From CAZWSX01 sp964636985 (GTDB taxonomy: Bacteria > Planctomycetota > Planctomycetia > Pirellulales > Pirellulaceae): a stretch of 64,000 nt of DNA. Within the stretch, counting starts at the first letter, position 1, and each line of letters begins with the position of its first letter. The stretch is taken from the NCBI GenBank assembly GCA_964636985.1, contig CAZWSX010000015.1, positions 117,874 through 181,873 on the forward strand, given 5' to 3'. The notes under the pieces were generated by a model, which saw nothing but the letters and a program-made list of their open reading frames with translations, made no database searches and was not told the origin of the DNA. Positions 1-9,327 of the stretch are shown piece by piece. A program made the translations under genes and the position numbers.

Positions 1-317
1 AATACGTGCGCATACAAACGCGATCGCTAATAGATGCCCTGCGGTCGGATAAGGTTCGCGTGCGCAGGCAATACTACGATCCCGCGACTTGGGGCACTTC
101 TTTCAGGCAAATTTCCACCAGCCACCGCGGATTTGTTTCTTTGCCGTAAGGCATGGGGTATTATCAAGCGGTTCGAGCCTCCCGCGGCCGGTATCCATAC
201 ATTCTTCTACGCGCGGCGGGACCGGCCGGCACCCCTTTTCCCGACGCTCGCCTCGGCACTTCATTTTCCGCCGCGTCGAAGGCGTCGTTTCACTCATGGA
301 ATGTTGGAGCGACCAAG
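1..317. other. No gene recognised
   Basis: I see no convincing gene here. Short open frames lack a ribosome-binding site or recognisable sequence. The last bases hold the ribosome-binding site (GGAG, 8 bases before the ATG) of the lipoprotein gene that follows. Confidence 0.5.
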
Positions 318-1442
318 ATGAACCTGTTTCCGCAAGATCGCGGTCTGTTTAGCACCATTGGCAAACTGGCGACAGCCACTCTTCTTATCGCTCTCTTGGT
401 CGGGTGCGACAAAGCCAAGGAGGCTCTCGAAAAGGCCAAGGAGAAGACGAACGAACTCGCCAAGAGTGCTAAGGAACAAATCGACAAGGCCAATATCAAA
501 CCGCTTGAACGCACGCCCGGCGACGGCATGGCGAAAGATGAGTCAGGCAGCGACGACGGCGGTCCCGCCATCCCCCTCGATCCAGCTGTCGTCGCGACGG
601 CCCTCATCACCGACTTTGCCAACTCGACCTCCCAGCAAGCGAAGTCCGATGATCGGTTCCGGCAACTTGCGGGGCTCGATGCCAACTATCGCGCGCAAGT
701 CGTCAGGTTGGAATTGCAGGGCTCGCCCATCAGCAACGAGGCTCTCACCGAAATCTCGAAGTTTCCCAATCTGAAGTCGCTTAATATTTCCCAGTGCCGC
801 GTAATCAATAGCGCAGGATTCGCCACGATCTCGCAGTGCATGGCGCTGGAAGCCCTCAACACCGAAGGTTCCGGCTTCGACGACGCGGCATTCAAAGCCA
901 TCGCTCCGCTGACGAACATGAAGGATCTCAACGTCTCCCAATGCAACGTGACCGACGATGGTTTTGCGGTGGTCCTCGGATTCACGAACCTTGAGCGGCT
1001 TGCTCTTGCGGGCTGCAAAGGGATCACCGGCAAATCGTTTGCGAAAGGTCCTTGCCCGCCAGGATTGATCGAGTTCGTCGCCAACGAATCGAACTTCGGC
1101 ATGCACGGGACGCCAGGATTGAAGGGGGCAAATCTCCAAATCGTTAAGCTGCGGGGAAGCGCGCTCGACGACAAGCAGGCCCCCAAGCTTTACACGATCC
1201 CTAGCTTGAGAGAATTGTGGATCAACGCCAACAACCTCACCAACAAGGGGATCGAAGGAGTGGCGAAACTGAAAGGGCTAGAGATTCTGTACGTCAACGG
1301 TACTAACCTCCATGGAAAAGAGATGACATTCTTCAAGCAGATGAAGTCGCTTAAGGAACTGCACCTGGAACAGCTCTTCGTCAACGCGGCGCAACAGGCA
1401 GAACTCACTAAGGCTCTGCCCGAGACCAAGATCTCGTTTTAA
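318..1442 (+). CDS. Leucine-rich-repeat lipoprotein
   Basis: This is a predicted exported lipoprotein of 374 residues. The ATG at 318 follows a GGAG ribosome-binding site. It gives a signal peptide ending in a lipobox (LLVGC, about residue 30), then a Lys/Glu-rich coiled segment and a low-complexity linker. From about residue 130 there are successive leucine-rich repeats of the form LxxLNxSxCxxxxxxGF, as in F-box/internalin-like LRR proteins. The frame is open upstream, but the longer N-terminus has no export signal. Such proteins probably bind protein partners at the cell surface. No substrate can be named. It is transcribed in the same direction as the protease gene 58 bases downstream. Confidence 0.8.
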   Translation: MNLFPQDRGLFSTIGKLATATLLIALLVGCDKAKEALEKAKEKTNELAKSAKEQIDKANIKPLERTPGDGMAKDESGSDDGGPAIPLDPAVVATALITDFANSTSQQAKSDDRFRQLAGLDANYRAQVVRLELQGSPISNEALTEISKFPNLKSLNISQCRVINSAGFATISQCMALEALNTEGSGFDDAAFKAIAPLTNMKDLNVSQCNVTDDGFAVVLGFTNLERLALAGCKGITGKSFAKGPCPPGLIEFVANESNFGMHGTPGLKGANLQIVKLRGSALDDKQAPKLYTIPSLRELWINANNLTNKGIEGVAKLKGLEILYVNGTNLHGKEMTFFKQMKSLKELHLEQLFVNAAQQAELTKALPETKISF

Positions 1443-1500
1443 GTGATCTCGTGTTAGAGATTTCGTTCGGGCACACAGGCATTAGCCTTCATAGGTTCTT

Positions 1501-3861
1501 TTGGCGGACAGGACATCGAACGTGGAAAGCAAAGTACGTTGCTCGGGCTGCCAGGCAGTTTTCAAAGTAACCGAGAAGTACGCCGGCAAAACCGTCAAGT
1601 GTCCCAAGTGCAGCCATCCCATCGCGATCCCCAAGCTCGCGGGGCCGGCTGCTCCTGCGTCTGCCACGCAAGCGCCGACGCCTGCCGAAGACCCGATCCT
1701 CGACGCCACCATCGTCGACGATCCTCAGCCGGAATCGAAGCGCGCCCACGATCCCTACGCGATGCCTCAGCCCGTCGCGCACGACATGCCGATCCCGGAG
1801 TTCGAAGCCGAACCCAGCGACCGCCGTCGCCGCGGTAAGAAGGCTTCGCGGCAACAAATGCTTCTTACTGCCGGCATTTGTGTCGGGGCACTCATCGGCA
1901 TTCTCGTCGCGCTGGTCGTCGTGATGAACGCCGGTGGCAAGCCCAAACCGGTCGCCAAGGCGCCTCCCAAACAAGAGCCGCCAAAGGAGACGGAAAAAAA
2001 GGATGTCCCCCCGGTGGTCTACGGGCGAGTGGCGATCGATTTGCCCGAGGCGATGCGATTGAACGTCAAAGTAACCATCGACGGCCAACCGCGGGCCGTC
2101 CCACGAAAAGGGCCGGTCGAATACCAGGTCCCAGTCGGCGAGCACACAGTGACCCTCGAGCGCCGCGGCTTCGAACCCGTCGAATCGAAGACCATGGCAA
2201 CGGTCGAAGATCCTGTCAGCATCGTTCCCGACTGGAAGAAGGATGAAACGATCGGCCTGCCGCCGATTCTGGTGAATGCGCCTGCTACTTTTCTCGGCCC
2301 CGATCAAGCCACCGACCGCTACTCGACCATCGAAGGCTTTTCCGGCTGGATGCAAAACTTCGATCACGCCAAGCGATTGGCGGCAGTTCGTAAAAAGCCT
2401 GTCTTGGTTGTCTTCACGATCTCGGACGAAGGAAAAAATACCAAAGCGATGGTCAACGAGGCCTTCGGCAAGCAGGAGTTTCGTGACTTCGTGGGGAGCC
2501 AATACATCCCCGTCGTGATCGACCGGCCTCAAACGCGCAGTGCTTTTAGCCGTCTGGAAAACATGCAACAAAACCTCACCATGTGGCGGGAATATCAAGT
2601 CGGCCCCGACGATGAACCGAGCATCTTGCTATTCGGCGCCGACGGCAAGCCGTTCGCGCGGTCCGAAGGGAAGATCCCTGGCGGCGTTCCGGGTGCGATC
2701 GCTCGCTGCAAGGAACTCCAATCGCAAGAGGCCGAGTATCGGCGACTCTGGGAGAACGTCGAAAAGTCGACCGATGCCGACAAGTTGAAGAACATCGTCG
2801 CCTTGCTCGACCTGCTAGGCAAAAAGTCGCTGATCGCCGGTGCCAAAAAAGAGATCAAAGATTGGAACACTCTGGCCAAGTCCGCCGACCCGGACAACGC
2901 TCTCAAACAATACGAAGTCGTCTTCGCTCCCTACTGGCTGCTCGAAATGGCCGAGCGCGGGACGAACGAATTCGACCGCAAGGAACTCCTGGAAGAACTC
3001 AACACCTGGACCGCCACCCGCAAGTTCAGCGATCCCAACCGGGCGTTTCGACTTTACCTGACTGCGGCAACCTACTTGCGGTACGACGGCTCCGACGACG
3101 AGGCCGTGGCGCTCTTAGCTAAGGCGGCCGAGTACGAGCCGACCGATCCGCAACTCAAGGAGATCGCCGGCCTCGTCAAACGCATGGCCAAAGGAGGCAA
3201 CGTCCTCTCCAGCGGCACCGGCTTTGTCATCAGCACTCGCGGCCACATGCTAACCAATCATCACGTCATCGAAGGTGAAGGGAACACCAACGTCCGTCTA
3301 CTGACCGTTCCATCTGGTGATCCATCGGCCGATCCCATTGAGACGCTCCTGCCGGCGAAGGTGCTTAAGAGCGATCCGCAACGCGACATCGCGGTGATCC
3401 AGTTCGATCCTCCGGCCGGGTTGCAATTGACGCCCGTCCCGGTTGCCGAGGGAAAAATCTCCCGCGGAATGCGCGTCGCTTGCTTTGGATTTCCCTTAGT
3501 CGGTCTCAGCACTGGCGGACAACTCAAGTTGACCACCGGCGTTGTCTCGTCACCGCCAGCGGCCGACAACGATCGCATGGTGCTGCTCGACGCGCGAGTG
3601 AACCCCGGCAACAGTGGCGGCCCGCTGTGCGACGCCCGCGGGAACGTCATCGGCATGGTCACGGCCAAAAGCCGCCGCATCAACGACAATATCGAGACTT
3701 ATGGGCTCGCCATTCCCGCTGCCGACTTAATCAAGTTCGTCAACAGCGCAGTACCCGGCATTCAATTGGCTCCAGCCAGCTCCCTTCCCGAACAGCCCGA
3801 TTTTGCAAAGATAGACGAGCAAATCTCTCCAGGCGTTTTGATGGTCGTGAAGACCAAGTAG
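1501..3861 (+). CDS. Membrane-anchored trypsin-like (HtrA/DegP-type) serine protease with N-terminal zinc ribbon
   Basis: This is a multidomain protein of 786 residues. The N-terminus (about 13-40) is an MJ0042-type zinc ribbon with two CxxC pairs (CSGC, CPKC). One membrane helix lies at about 122-142, and a PEGA-like segment at about 175-240. A thioredoxin-like region without CxxC covers about 285-400. The C-terminal protease domain (from about 560) has the catalytic triad in TNHHVI, QRDIAVIQ and PGNSGGPL. No PDZ domain is visible after the protease. The start is TTG at 1501; GTG at 1522 is an alternative, and both keep the zinc ribbon. The domain order puts the ribbon in the cytoplasm and the protease outside the membrane (inference). 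Confidence 0.85.
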   Translation: MADRTSNVESKVRCSGCQAVFKVTEKYAGKTVKCPKCSHPIAIPKLAGPAAPASATQAPTPAEDPILDATIVDDPQPESKRAHDPYAMPQPVAHDMPIPEFEAEPSDRRRRGKKASRQQMLLTAGICVGALIGILVALVVVMNAGGKPKPVAKAPPKQEPPKETEKKDVPPVVYGRVAIDLPEAMRLNVKVTIDGQPRAVPRKGPVEYQVPVGEHTVTLERRGFEPVESKTMATVEDPVSIVPDWKKDETIGLPPILVNAPATFLGPDQATDRYSTIEGFSGWMQNFDHAKRLAAVRKKPVLVVFTISDEGKNTKAMVNEAFGKQEFRDFVGSQYIPVVIDRPQTRSAFSRLENMQQNLTMWREYQVGPDDEPSILLFGADGKPFARSEGKIPGGVPGAIARCKELQSQEAEYRRLWENVEKSTDADKLKNIVALLDLLGKKSLIAGAKKEIKDWNTLAKSADPDNALKQYEVVFAPYWLLEMAERGTNEFDRKELLEELNTWTATRKFSDPNRAFRLYLTAATYLRYDGSDDEAVALLAKAAEYEPTDPQLKEIAGLVKRMAKGGNVLSSGTGFVISTRGHMLTNHHVIEGEGNTNVRLLTVPSGDPSADPIETLLPAKVLKSDPQRDIAVIQFDPPAGLQLTPVPVAEGKISRGMRVACFGFPLVGLSTGGQLKLTTGVVSSPPAADNDRMVLLDARVNPGNSGGPLCDARGNVIGMVTAKSRRINDNIETYGLAIPAADLIKFVNSAVPGIQLAPASSLPEQPDFAKIDEQISPGVLMVVKTK

Positions 3862-3902
3862 CACAAGTTTTCCTTCCTTGAACCCTCATCTCTGAGTTCT
3901 CT

Positions 3903-4934
3903 GTGACCTCTGCGGCTAATCCTGAACCTTCCACGGAAGACTGGACCTACGAATCCCTGGCCGCCGAGGCCGATACTTTGCGCGAGCGGATCAATCGCTT
4001 CCGCTTGTCGCTCGGCCGATTCTTCGTCGACAAGCAGCCGCTGATCGACTTGATGACCGTCGCAGCCGTGGCGCAAGAGCCGCTTCTTTTGGTCGGCCCA
4101 CCGGGCACAGCCAAGAGCGATTTGGTCATTAAATTCAAAGACGCGCTCGGCGTGGAGGAAGACGACTACTTCGAGTACATGCTGACTCGCTTCACCGAGC
4201 CGAGCGAGATCGTCGGGCCCATCGACATCAACCAACTTCGCGAAGGTCGGTACATCCGGCGCGAACAGGGCAAACTCCCCACTGCGCGGATTGGGTTTTT
4301 GGACGAAATTTTCAAATCCAACTCGGCGATCCTCAACATCTTGCTCACGATCATCAACGAGAAAAAGTTCTACCAGGATGGCAAGCCGCAACCCGTGCGA
4401 CTGCGGCTGTTGTTCGCTGCCACCAACGAGATCCCCGAGCAAGGGGAACTCGCTGCGCTCAAAGACCGCTTCGTCCTCAAGGCCGAAAGCCGTAGCGTCC
4501 AGGAGGACCGCTTCGCCGAACTGATCGACTTGGGACTGCAAGGCGAAGTCTACAAAACGCTCCAGCAAAAGCCCTGGGCAGAAGGAAACTGCTCGCTCAC
4601 GGACATGCTGAAAGCGAATCGCTGGCTGACGCTGCAATTCGGTCAAACCGCCTCGGGCACCCAGGAAGAAGCCAACGAAGACCGCCGACGGTTCTTTCCG
4701 GCCGACGTCTTCCGCGAGTTCCAGCGGCTGGTGAAAACGCTGGTCCGCGAGGAGCGGGTTTTCATCAGCGATCGCAAGCTCGTGAAGCTGTACAAGTTGT
4801 TCCGCGTGCGGAGCTGGATCTTCAGCGGCGGCGTGGTCGGCCGCGACGATTTGCAACTACTCGCCTACTTGGGCGAAACGCCCCGCGAGATCGCCCTCTT
4901 GCGCGAGAAGGTCCCGCTCTTGCTGGGACTGTGA
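3903..4934 (+). CDS. MoxR/RavA-family AAA+ ATPase
   Basis: The protein has 343 residues and begins at GTG. The Walker A motif is GPPGTAKS at about residue 65, and the Walker B region contains GFLDEIFK followed by NILLTIINE. FAATNEIPE is the sensor 1 segment. These features match the RavA branch of MoxR AAA+ ATPases, which act as chaperone-like remodelling enzymes, usually with a von Willebrand A-domain partner. No such partner follows here: the next gene is an AhpD-like protein. It lies 41 bases after the protease gene on the same strand, so co-transcription is possible. Confidence 0.85.
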   Translation: MTSAANPEPSTEDWTYESLAAEADTLRERINRFRLSLGRFFVDKQPLIDLMTVAAVAQEPLLLVGPPGTAKSDLVIKFKDALGVEEDDYFEYMLTRFTEPSEIVGPIDINQLREGRYIRREQGKLPTARIGFLDEIFKSNSAILNILLTIINEKKFYQDGKPQPVRLRLLFAATNEIPEQGELAALKDRFVLKAESRSVQEDRFAELIDLGLQGEVYKTLQQKPWAEGNCSLTDMLKANRWLTLQFGQTASGTQEEANEDRRRFFPADVFREFQRLVKTLVREERVFISDRKLVKLYKLFRVRSWIFSGGVVGRDDLQLLAYLGETPREIALLREKVPLLLGL

Positions 4935-5029
4935 TGTCCCGACGGCAAACAGTGCCTTGGCGGCAAGTGCTCTCTTGGCGACAATTCGGTATTCACCTGA
5001 ATTCACGTCTCACTTGAAAGCCATTCACC

Positions 5030-5362
5030 ATGTCCGGCGAAAAGAAAGAATTTCAGCTTGGTCCCGCCATGGCCGCCCTCTCCAAGGCCGCGCCCAGCGA
5101 GTTCAAGAACTGGCTCAACCTCGATAAGATTGTCGCCCGCGAGGATGGAGCCATCCCGCGCAAGTACCGCGAATTAATCGCCCTGGCAGTGGCCAGCACG
5201 ACCCAATGCCACTTCTGCCTGGAAGTCCACGCCAAAGCCGCCAAACAAGCCGGCTGCACCGAAGAAGAAGTCGCCGAAGCAACACTGCTCGCGGCAGCAC
5301 TAAGAGCCGGAGGCGGAGCCACCCACGGCGCCGTCGCGCTGCATCATTTTCACAACTCGTAG
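5030..5362 (+). CDS. Carboxymuconolactone decarboxylase-family (AhpD-like) protein
   Basis: This small protein has 110 residues. The core motif TQCHFCLEVH gives the CxxCxxxH signature of AhpD-like thiol peroxidases and reductases, preceded by the usual YRELIALAVA helix. The C-terminus is Ala/Gly-rich, as in single-repeat members of the family. It probably acts as a small redox enzyme; whether it has peroxidase activity cannot be told from sequence. It keeps both cysteines, unlike the TGA-containing relative at 21790-23091. Confidence 0.85.
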   Translation: MSGEKKEFQLGPAMAALSKAAPSEFKNWLNLDKIVAREDGAIPRKYRELIALAVASTTQCHFCLEVHAKAAKQAGCTEEEVAEATLLAAALRAGGGATHGAVALHHFHNS

Positions 5363-5420
5363 GAGAACCAGGAGGATTCACCACGGAGCCATGGAGGGAA
5401 CGGAGAAGAGAAAAAAGTGG

Positions 5421-5440
5421 CACAGACAATCCGGTCTGTG
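5421..5440. repeat. Short inverted repeat in intergenic spacer
   Basis: CACAGAC and GTCTGTG form a 7-bp inverted repeat around a 6-base loop. It lies between two convergent genes, next to a second and stronger hairpin at 5562-5583. Function unknown; possibly a REP-like intergenic element. Confidence 0.4.
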
Positions 5441-5561
5441 CGCGGTGGAGTTGGTCAGTCAGAAGGATCTGGAGCAGCGAATCAACTTCACTTCGCAAAT
5501 CATCAATCAATTGATTCGTTGCCTTCACGCGCGGCGCGTCATAAGGTGGATACCGCACCGC

Positions 5562-5583
5562 GGACGGACAGGATTGTCCGTCC
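5562..5583 (+). terminator. Hairpin, probable intrinsic terminator between convergent genes
   Basis: A perfect 9-bp stem (GGACGGACA / TGTCCGTCC) with a GGAT loop is followed on the plus strand by TACTTTT. It sits between the AhpD-like gene and the convergent OmpA-family gene, so it could end either transcript. Confidence 0.55.
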
Positions 5584-5598
5584 TACTTTTGTGCACCA

Positions 5599-6621
5599 CT
5601 ACCGAGGGTCAAAGCTTTCTGGATAGATCGCAATTTCAACGCGGCGGTTCTTGGTCTGCCCGGCCGTCGTCGCGTTACTCATCCGCGGGCGATATTGCCC
5701 AAACGCCATCGACGAAACCTGCGCCGGCGTAATCCGGGTGTGGCTGGTGAGGAAGTCGAGCACCGCCTGCGCCTGCGCCGCTGAAACCTGGTGGCTCAGC
5801 GACGGCGTCGCGCCCAGCGCCGGATTGGTGTCGGTGTGCCCTTCGATCACGATCAACTGCCGCGGGTAGCTTTGTTCTAAAGCGAAGCCGACTTCTTCGA
5901 GGAGTCCTTTCGCTTCCGGCCGCAGTTGCACCATGCCCGGTGCGAACAGCTTGTCGGCGGGGATTTCGAGCCGCACGACGCCATCTTCCTGCCGCACTTC
6001 CAGGCCGGGCACTTCGATCGGCTTGAGCTTGTTCTTCAGCGAATTGTTGGCTGTGATCTGCGCCCCTTGCTGGGTGCGCGTCGAGGCCAAAAACGTGGTG
6101 GCCCGCCGCTCCGCGTCTTCGCGGGCAACCGACAGATCCTTGAGCCGCAACCCAGCATCTGCCAGTTGTTGCTGCATCAGGCGCTTTTGATCGCGCTCGA
6201 CTTGCAGCAGTTGATTCGTTTGTGCCACTTGGTTGGTCAAGTCGCGATTGTCAGCATCGAGACGCGACAAACGTTCGCGCAAATCGCGGACTTGCGCGAT
6301 CGTCGAGTCGACGTCGGACGAATGCCCTTCGGAAATCGGCCGCCGGCGGCTCCCCTCGTCGCGCCGCGCCACCTGGCTTGTCGAGTGCTCGGCCGGCTCT
6401 CCGCGTCCCCCTGTCAGCGAGGCAAACATCCCGTTTTCGCCAAAGAACGGCGTCGGATTGCCCGAACCGCGGAACTGGGCACCGTGCGTGCCGCTGCCAT
6501 CGTGCAAGGAACCGCCGCGAACGATCGGCGTCGACGTGCTCTGGCCCGCAAACGGACCGCCGCCTCCTTGGCATCCTGCCAGGAGCAGCGTGATCGTCGC
6601 GGCCAACGCAAATCGTCGCAT
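5599..6621 (-). CDS. OmpA-family outer-membrane lipoprotein
   Basis: The protein has 340 residues. The chosen ATG at 6621 begins a signal peptide with lipobox LLAGC. A longer frame upstream has no export signal in front of it. A long coiled coil (about residues 105-170, Asn/Gln/Leu rich) leads to a C-terminal OmpA-like peptidoglycan-binding domain with VIEGHTDTNP and KNRRVEIAIYP. It probably ties the outer membrane to peptidoglycan, as Pal-like proteins do. It is convergent with the AhpD-like gene. Confidence 0.85.
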   Translation of the reverse strand: MRRFALAATITLLLAGCQGGGGPFAGQSTSTPIVRGGSLHDGSGTHGAQFRGSGNPTPFFGENGMFASLTGGRGEPAEHSTSQVARRDEGSRRRPISEGHSSDVDSTIAQVRDLRERLSRLDADNRDLTNQVAQTNQLLQVERDQKRLMQQQLADAGLRLKDLSVAREDAERRATTFLASTRTQQGAQITANNSLKNKLKPIEVPGLEVRQEDGVVRLEIPADKLFAPGMVQLRPEAKGLLEEVGFALEQSYPRQLIVIEGHTDTNPALGATPSLSHQVSAAQAQAVLDFLTSHTRITPAQVSSMAFGQYRPRMSNATTAGQTKNRRVEIAIYPESFDPR

Positions 6622-6755
6622 GAACGGTCGCCCGGGTCCACATCCTTCGCTTGTCGCATCCTGCGCGCAAGCGTTCGTCAAAGCGGAGGCGAATGCTAGG
6701 ACGAGCTACCGCCAGGGGCAATGCCGCGAGAATGTAGAAATTACAAGCAAGTCGC

Positions 6756-8981
6756 TTACTTCGGCTGAAATTCCGGATCGCCGAACTGCCACAAGAAGAA
6801 CGACCACACATCGGCGTTCTCTTCCTGCCGCTGCCGCTTGGTAGAGCCGATTCCGTGCCCAGCGTGATAGTCGACGCGAAACAAAACCGGCTTGCCGCTC
6901 GCCGTCGCGGCTTGAAACCGCGCCGCTGCCTTGGCCGACTCCCACGGTTCGACGCGCGGGTCGTTCACCCCGTGCGTGAGGATGATCGCGGGATACTTCT
7001 CGCCATCTTTGATCTGGTGCAGCGTGCTCATGGCGAGCAGCCCCTCGAACTCGTCCTTTTTGGTAAGCGTTCCAAACTCGGGGATATTCGGTGGGCCATT
7101 CATCGTCGTCTCGAAGCGGAGCATATCGGTGCAGCCAACCGCGATCTGCGCCGCGGCGAACAAATCGGGACGCTCCGTGATCGCTCGGCCGATGAGGATT
7201 CCGCCGGCGCTTCCTCCTTTGCCTGCCAGTTTGCTTCGAGAGGTGTAGCCTTCCTTCACCAGGTATTCGGCGCAGGCAATGAAGTCCTTCCAGGTGTTGG
7301 GCTTGGTCATCTTTCGGCCCGCGTGATGCCACTCTTTTCCGAAGGCTCCGCCGCCGCGAACGTGGGCAGTCGCCAGCACGCCGCCACGTTCCAGCCAAGC
7401 CAGTTCCGAGGGATCGAAATCGACCGACGACGTTGCTCCATAGGCCCCATAGCCCGACAAGATTGTCGGATTGGTTCCATCCAGCTTGATGTCCTTGCGA
7501 CAGACGATGGAGAGCGGAACTTTCACGCCGTCGTGGCTGGGAACCATCACTTCGACCGACTTGAGGCCCTCGGGGTGATCGAACTTCCCTTCTGCTGCCA
7601 GCTTCGTATCAATCAATCGATGCGCCTGCGGGTCCCACCGATAAATCCGGCCGGCGCTCGTCCACGATTGCGTTTCGATCAAAACGCCAGGCAAATCGGC
7701 GCGAACCGAGATCACCGCCCCTGAGATCTCTCCCTCCGGCAACTCGATCCCTTCCGGCTTGGCAGACGTGTAGGGGACGCGCAGCACACGATTCGGCACA
7801 CCATCGAGAATGCCGACGTACAAGGCGTCCTGCGCCGCGGCCACCGATTCGACGACATATTTGGCCGCGGGAATGATGGTCGCGGCCTTGGTGAGATCCG
7901 GCTTCTCAAGAGAAGACCGCACCACTTTGAATCGCGGCGCCTCGCTGGCGGTCACCAGGTAAATGTCATCGCCGTGTAGGCCGTACTCCGTTACTTGATC
8001 GGCGCGGCCGCAGACTTTGGTCCACTTCGCGTTCGAACTTCCCAGGGAAGCCAGCGGCATCGTGTAGAGCGAAATATCGGTCTCGTCGCCGTGCTTCACC
8101 TGGCCAATCGCCCAAGGGCATCCGGGCACGACCACCACCGAGGGAAAATCCAACTCCTCTAAGTGGGGCGACCCCTTCGCACCTTCGGCGAATACTAGTT
8201 CGTCTTGCTCCACTTTGTTTCCGAGCACGTGCCGGAACGCTTGCGTGAACTTGTATCCTTCAGTCTCCGGGCTATCCGGCGGAAGCAACCGCCGCCGACT
8301 GTACACAAACGATTTTCCATCCGGCAGCCAATGCGGAACCATGTAATCCGCTTCCAGACGATCGATTGTTTCCGCCAACTCGGCCCCCGCGGCGATGTCG
8401 AACACCTTCAAGCTCGTTTGTTCCGATCCGGCTTCCGCGAAACCGCAGAGCAATTTCGATCCATCGGGCGACACTCGAAAGAAGCTGACGGAGACATGGC
8501 CGTCGGCATCCTTCTTGGGAAGTTTTTCCGGATCGATGACGACCCGCTCCTCGGTCGAGCCTTTAGCCCGGAACACCACCTTGGCGACGTTATCCGCGGC
8601 GAGTTGCTTGAAGTAGAACAGGTCGCCATTAGGCCGCCGGGCGATGCCAAAAATCCGATACGGCGCCCCCGCATCGAGTTCGGTGATGCGCTTGAGCAAC
8701 TTCTCGCGGCCGGCTAGTGCTCGCAGCTTTCCCTCGGCAAATTCTGCCTGGCCTTTCACCCACGCTTGCACTTCCGGATTCTGAAAATCCTCCATGTACC
8801 GGTACGGGTCGCTCACGGAGATGCCGTGATGTTCATCGGTAACAACGCGAACGGGAGCGACCGGTGGTTCGGCCATAATGTTCTCCGAACGGCCAAATGG
8901 AATTCTGAAGGCCAAAGCGGCAACACAAGCGCCTAGCAGAATCCAGTTCGGAAACGAACGGTACATGGAGCGGCGATTCAT
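6756..8981 (-). CDS. Prolyl oligopeptidase-family (S9) serine peptidase, exported
   Basis: The protein has about 741 residues. The N-terminus carries a hydrophobic export segment (WILLGACVAALAF). A seven-bladed propeller-like region starting with DPYRYMED is followed by an alpha/beta-hydrolase domain. The nucleophile is in GKGGSAGG (about residue 590), the acid in GVNDPRVEPWE and the histidine in YHAGHG. This is the standard S9A order, and the length is usual for the family. It cleaves short peptides after proline in known members. The start is uncertain: in-frame ATG codons also lie at 9002, 8993 and 8966, and the frame opens at TTG 9038. Confidence 0.85.
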   Translation of the reverse strand: MNRRSMYRSFPNWILLGACVAALAFRIPFGRSENIMAEPPVAPVRVVTDEHHGISVSDPYRYMEDFQNPEVQAWVKGQAEFAEGKLRALAGREKLLKRITELDAGAPYRIFGIARRPNGDLFYFKQLAADNVAKVVFRAKGSTEERVVIDPEKLPKKDADGHVSVSFFRVSPDGSKLLCGFAEAGSEQTSLKVFDIAAGAELAETIDRLEADYMVPHWLPDGKSFVYSRRRLLPPDSPETEGYKFTQAFRHVLGNKVEQDELVFAEGAKGSPHLEELDFPSVVVVPGCPWAIGQVKHGDETDISLYTMPLASLGSSNAKWTKVCGRADQVTEYGLHGDDIYLVTASEAPRFKVVRSSLEKPDLTKAATIIPAAKYVVESVAAAQDALYVGILDGVPNRVLRVPYTSAKPEGIELPEGEISGAVISVRADLPGVLIETQSWTSAGRIYRWDPQAHRLIDTKLAAEGKFDHPEGLKSVEVMVPSHDGVKVPLSIVCRKDIKLDGTNPTILSGYGAYGATSSVDFDPSELAWLERGGVLATAHVRGGGAFGKEWHHAGRKMTKPNTWKDFIACAEYLVKEGYTSRSKLAGKGGSAGGILIGRAITERPDLFAAAQIAVGCTDMLRFETTMNGPPNIPEFGTLTKKDEFEGLLAMSTLHQIKDGEKYPAIILTHGVNDPRVEPWESAKAAARFQAATASGKPVLFRVDYHAGHGIGSTKRQRQEENADVWSFFLWQFGDPEFQPK

Positions 8982-9327
8982 TGAACGTGGCATCTCCAAC
9001 ATGGACTTCGAACGGGCTCGCTGCGCGGTCGTTTTCAAACGGGCGACAGCGAGCCATCAAGCTATCATCGCTTCTATCTTGTGTCGCCGACGACGAAACA
9101 ACTTCCCCAACAAGACCATCCCAAACAATCCTCAAAGTTTACCACCGGAAAGCCGATATCTAACGATAGCGCCGTCGTGGCACTCGAATTCGCAGGATGT
9201 GGACTCGAAATGCTGTCAGCGATGGCTCCCATTGCCAGGGATTGCCTTGTTGAAACTCGTCGCGCCAGCGAAGGGCATGGACGCCTGATCGCTGGATTCG
9301 CGACCTTTGCCAAGCGGGAAAACGGCC
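8982..9327. promoter_or_regulatory. Divergent intergenic region
   Basis: This 346-base stretch separates the divergent peptidase and phosphoesterase genes and must hold promoters for both. I found no clear operator, hairpin or small gene. Part of it may code for the N-terminus of the peptidase if an upstream start is used. Confidence 0.4.
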
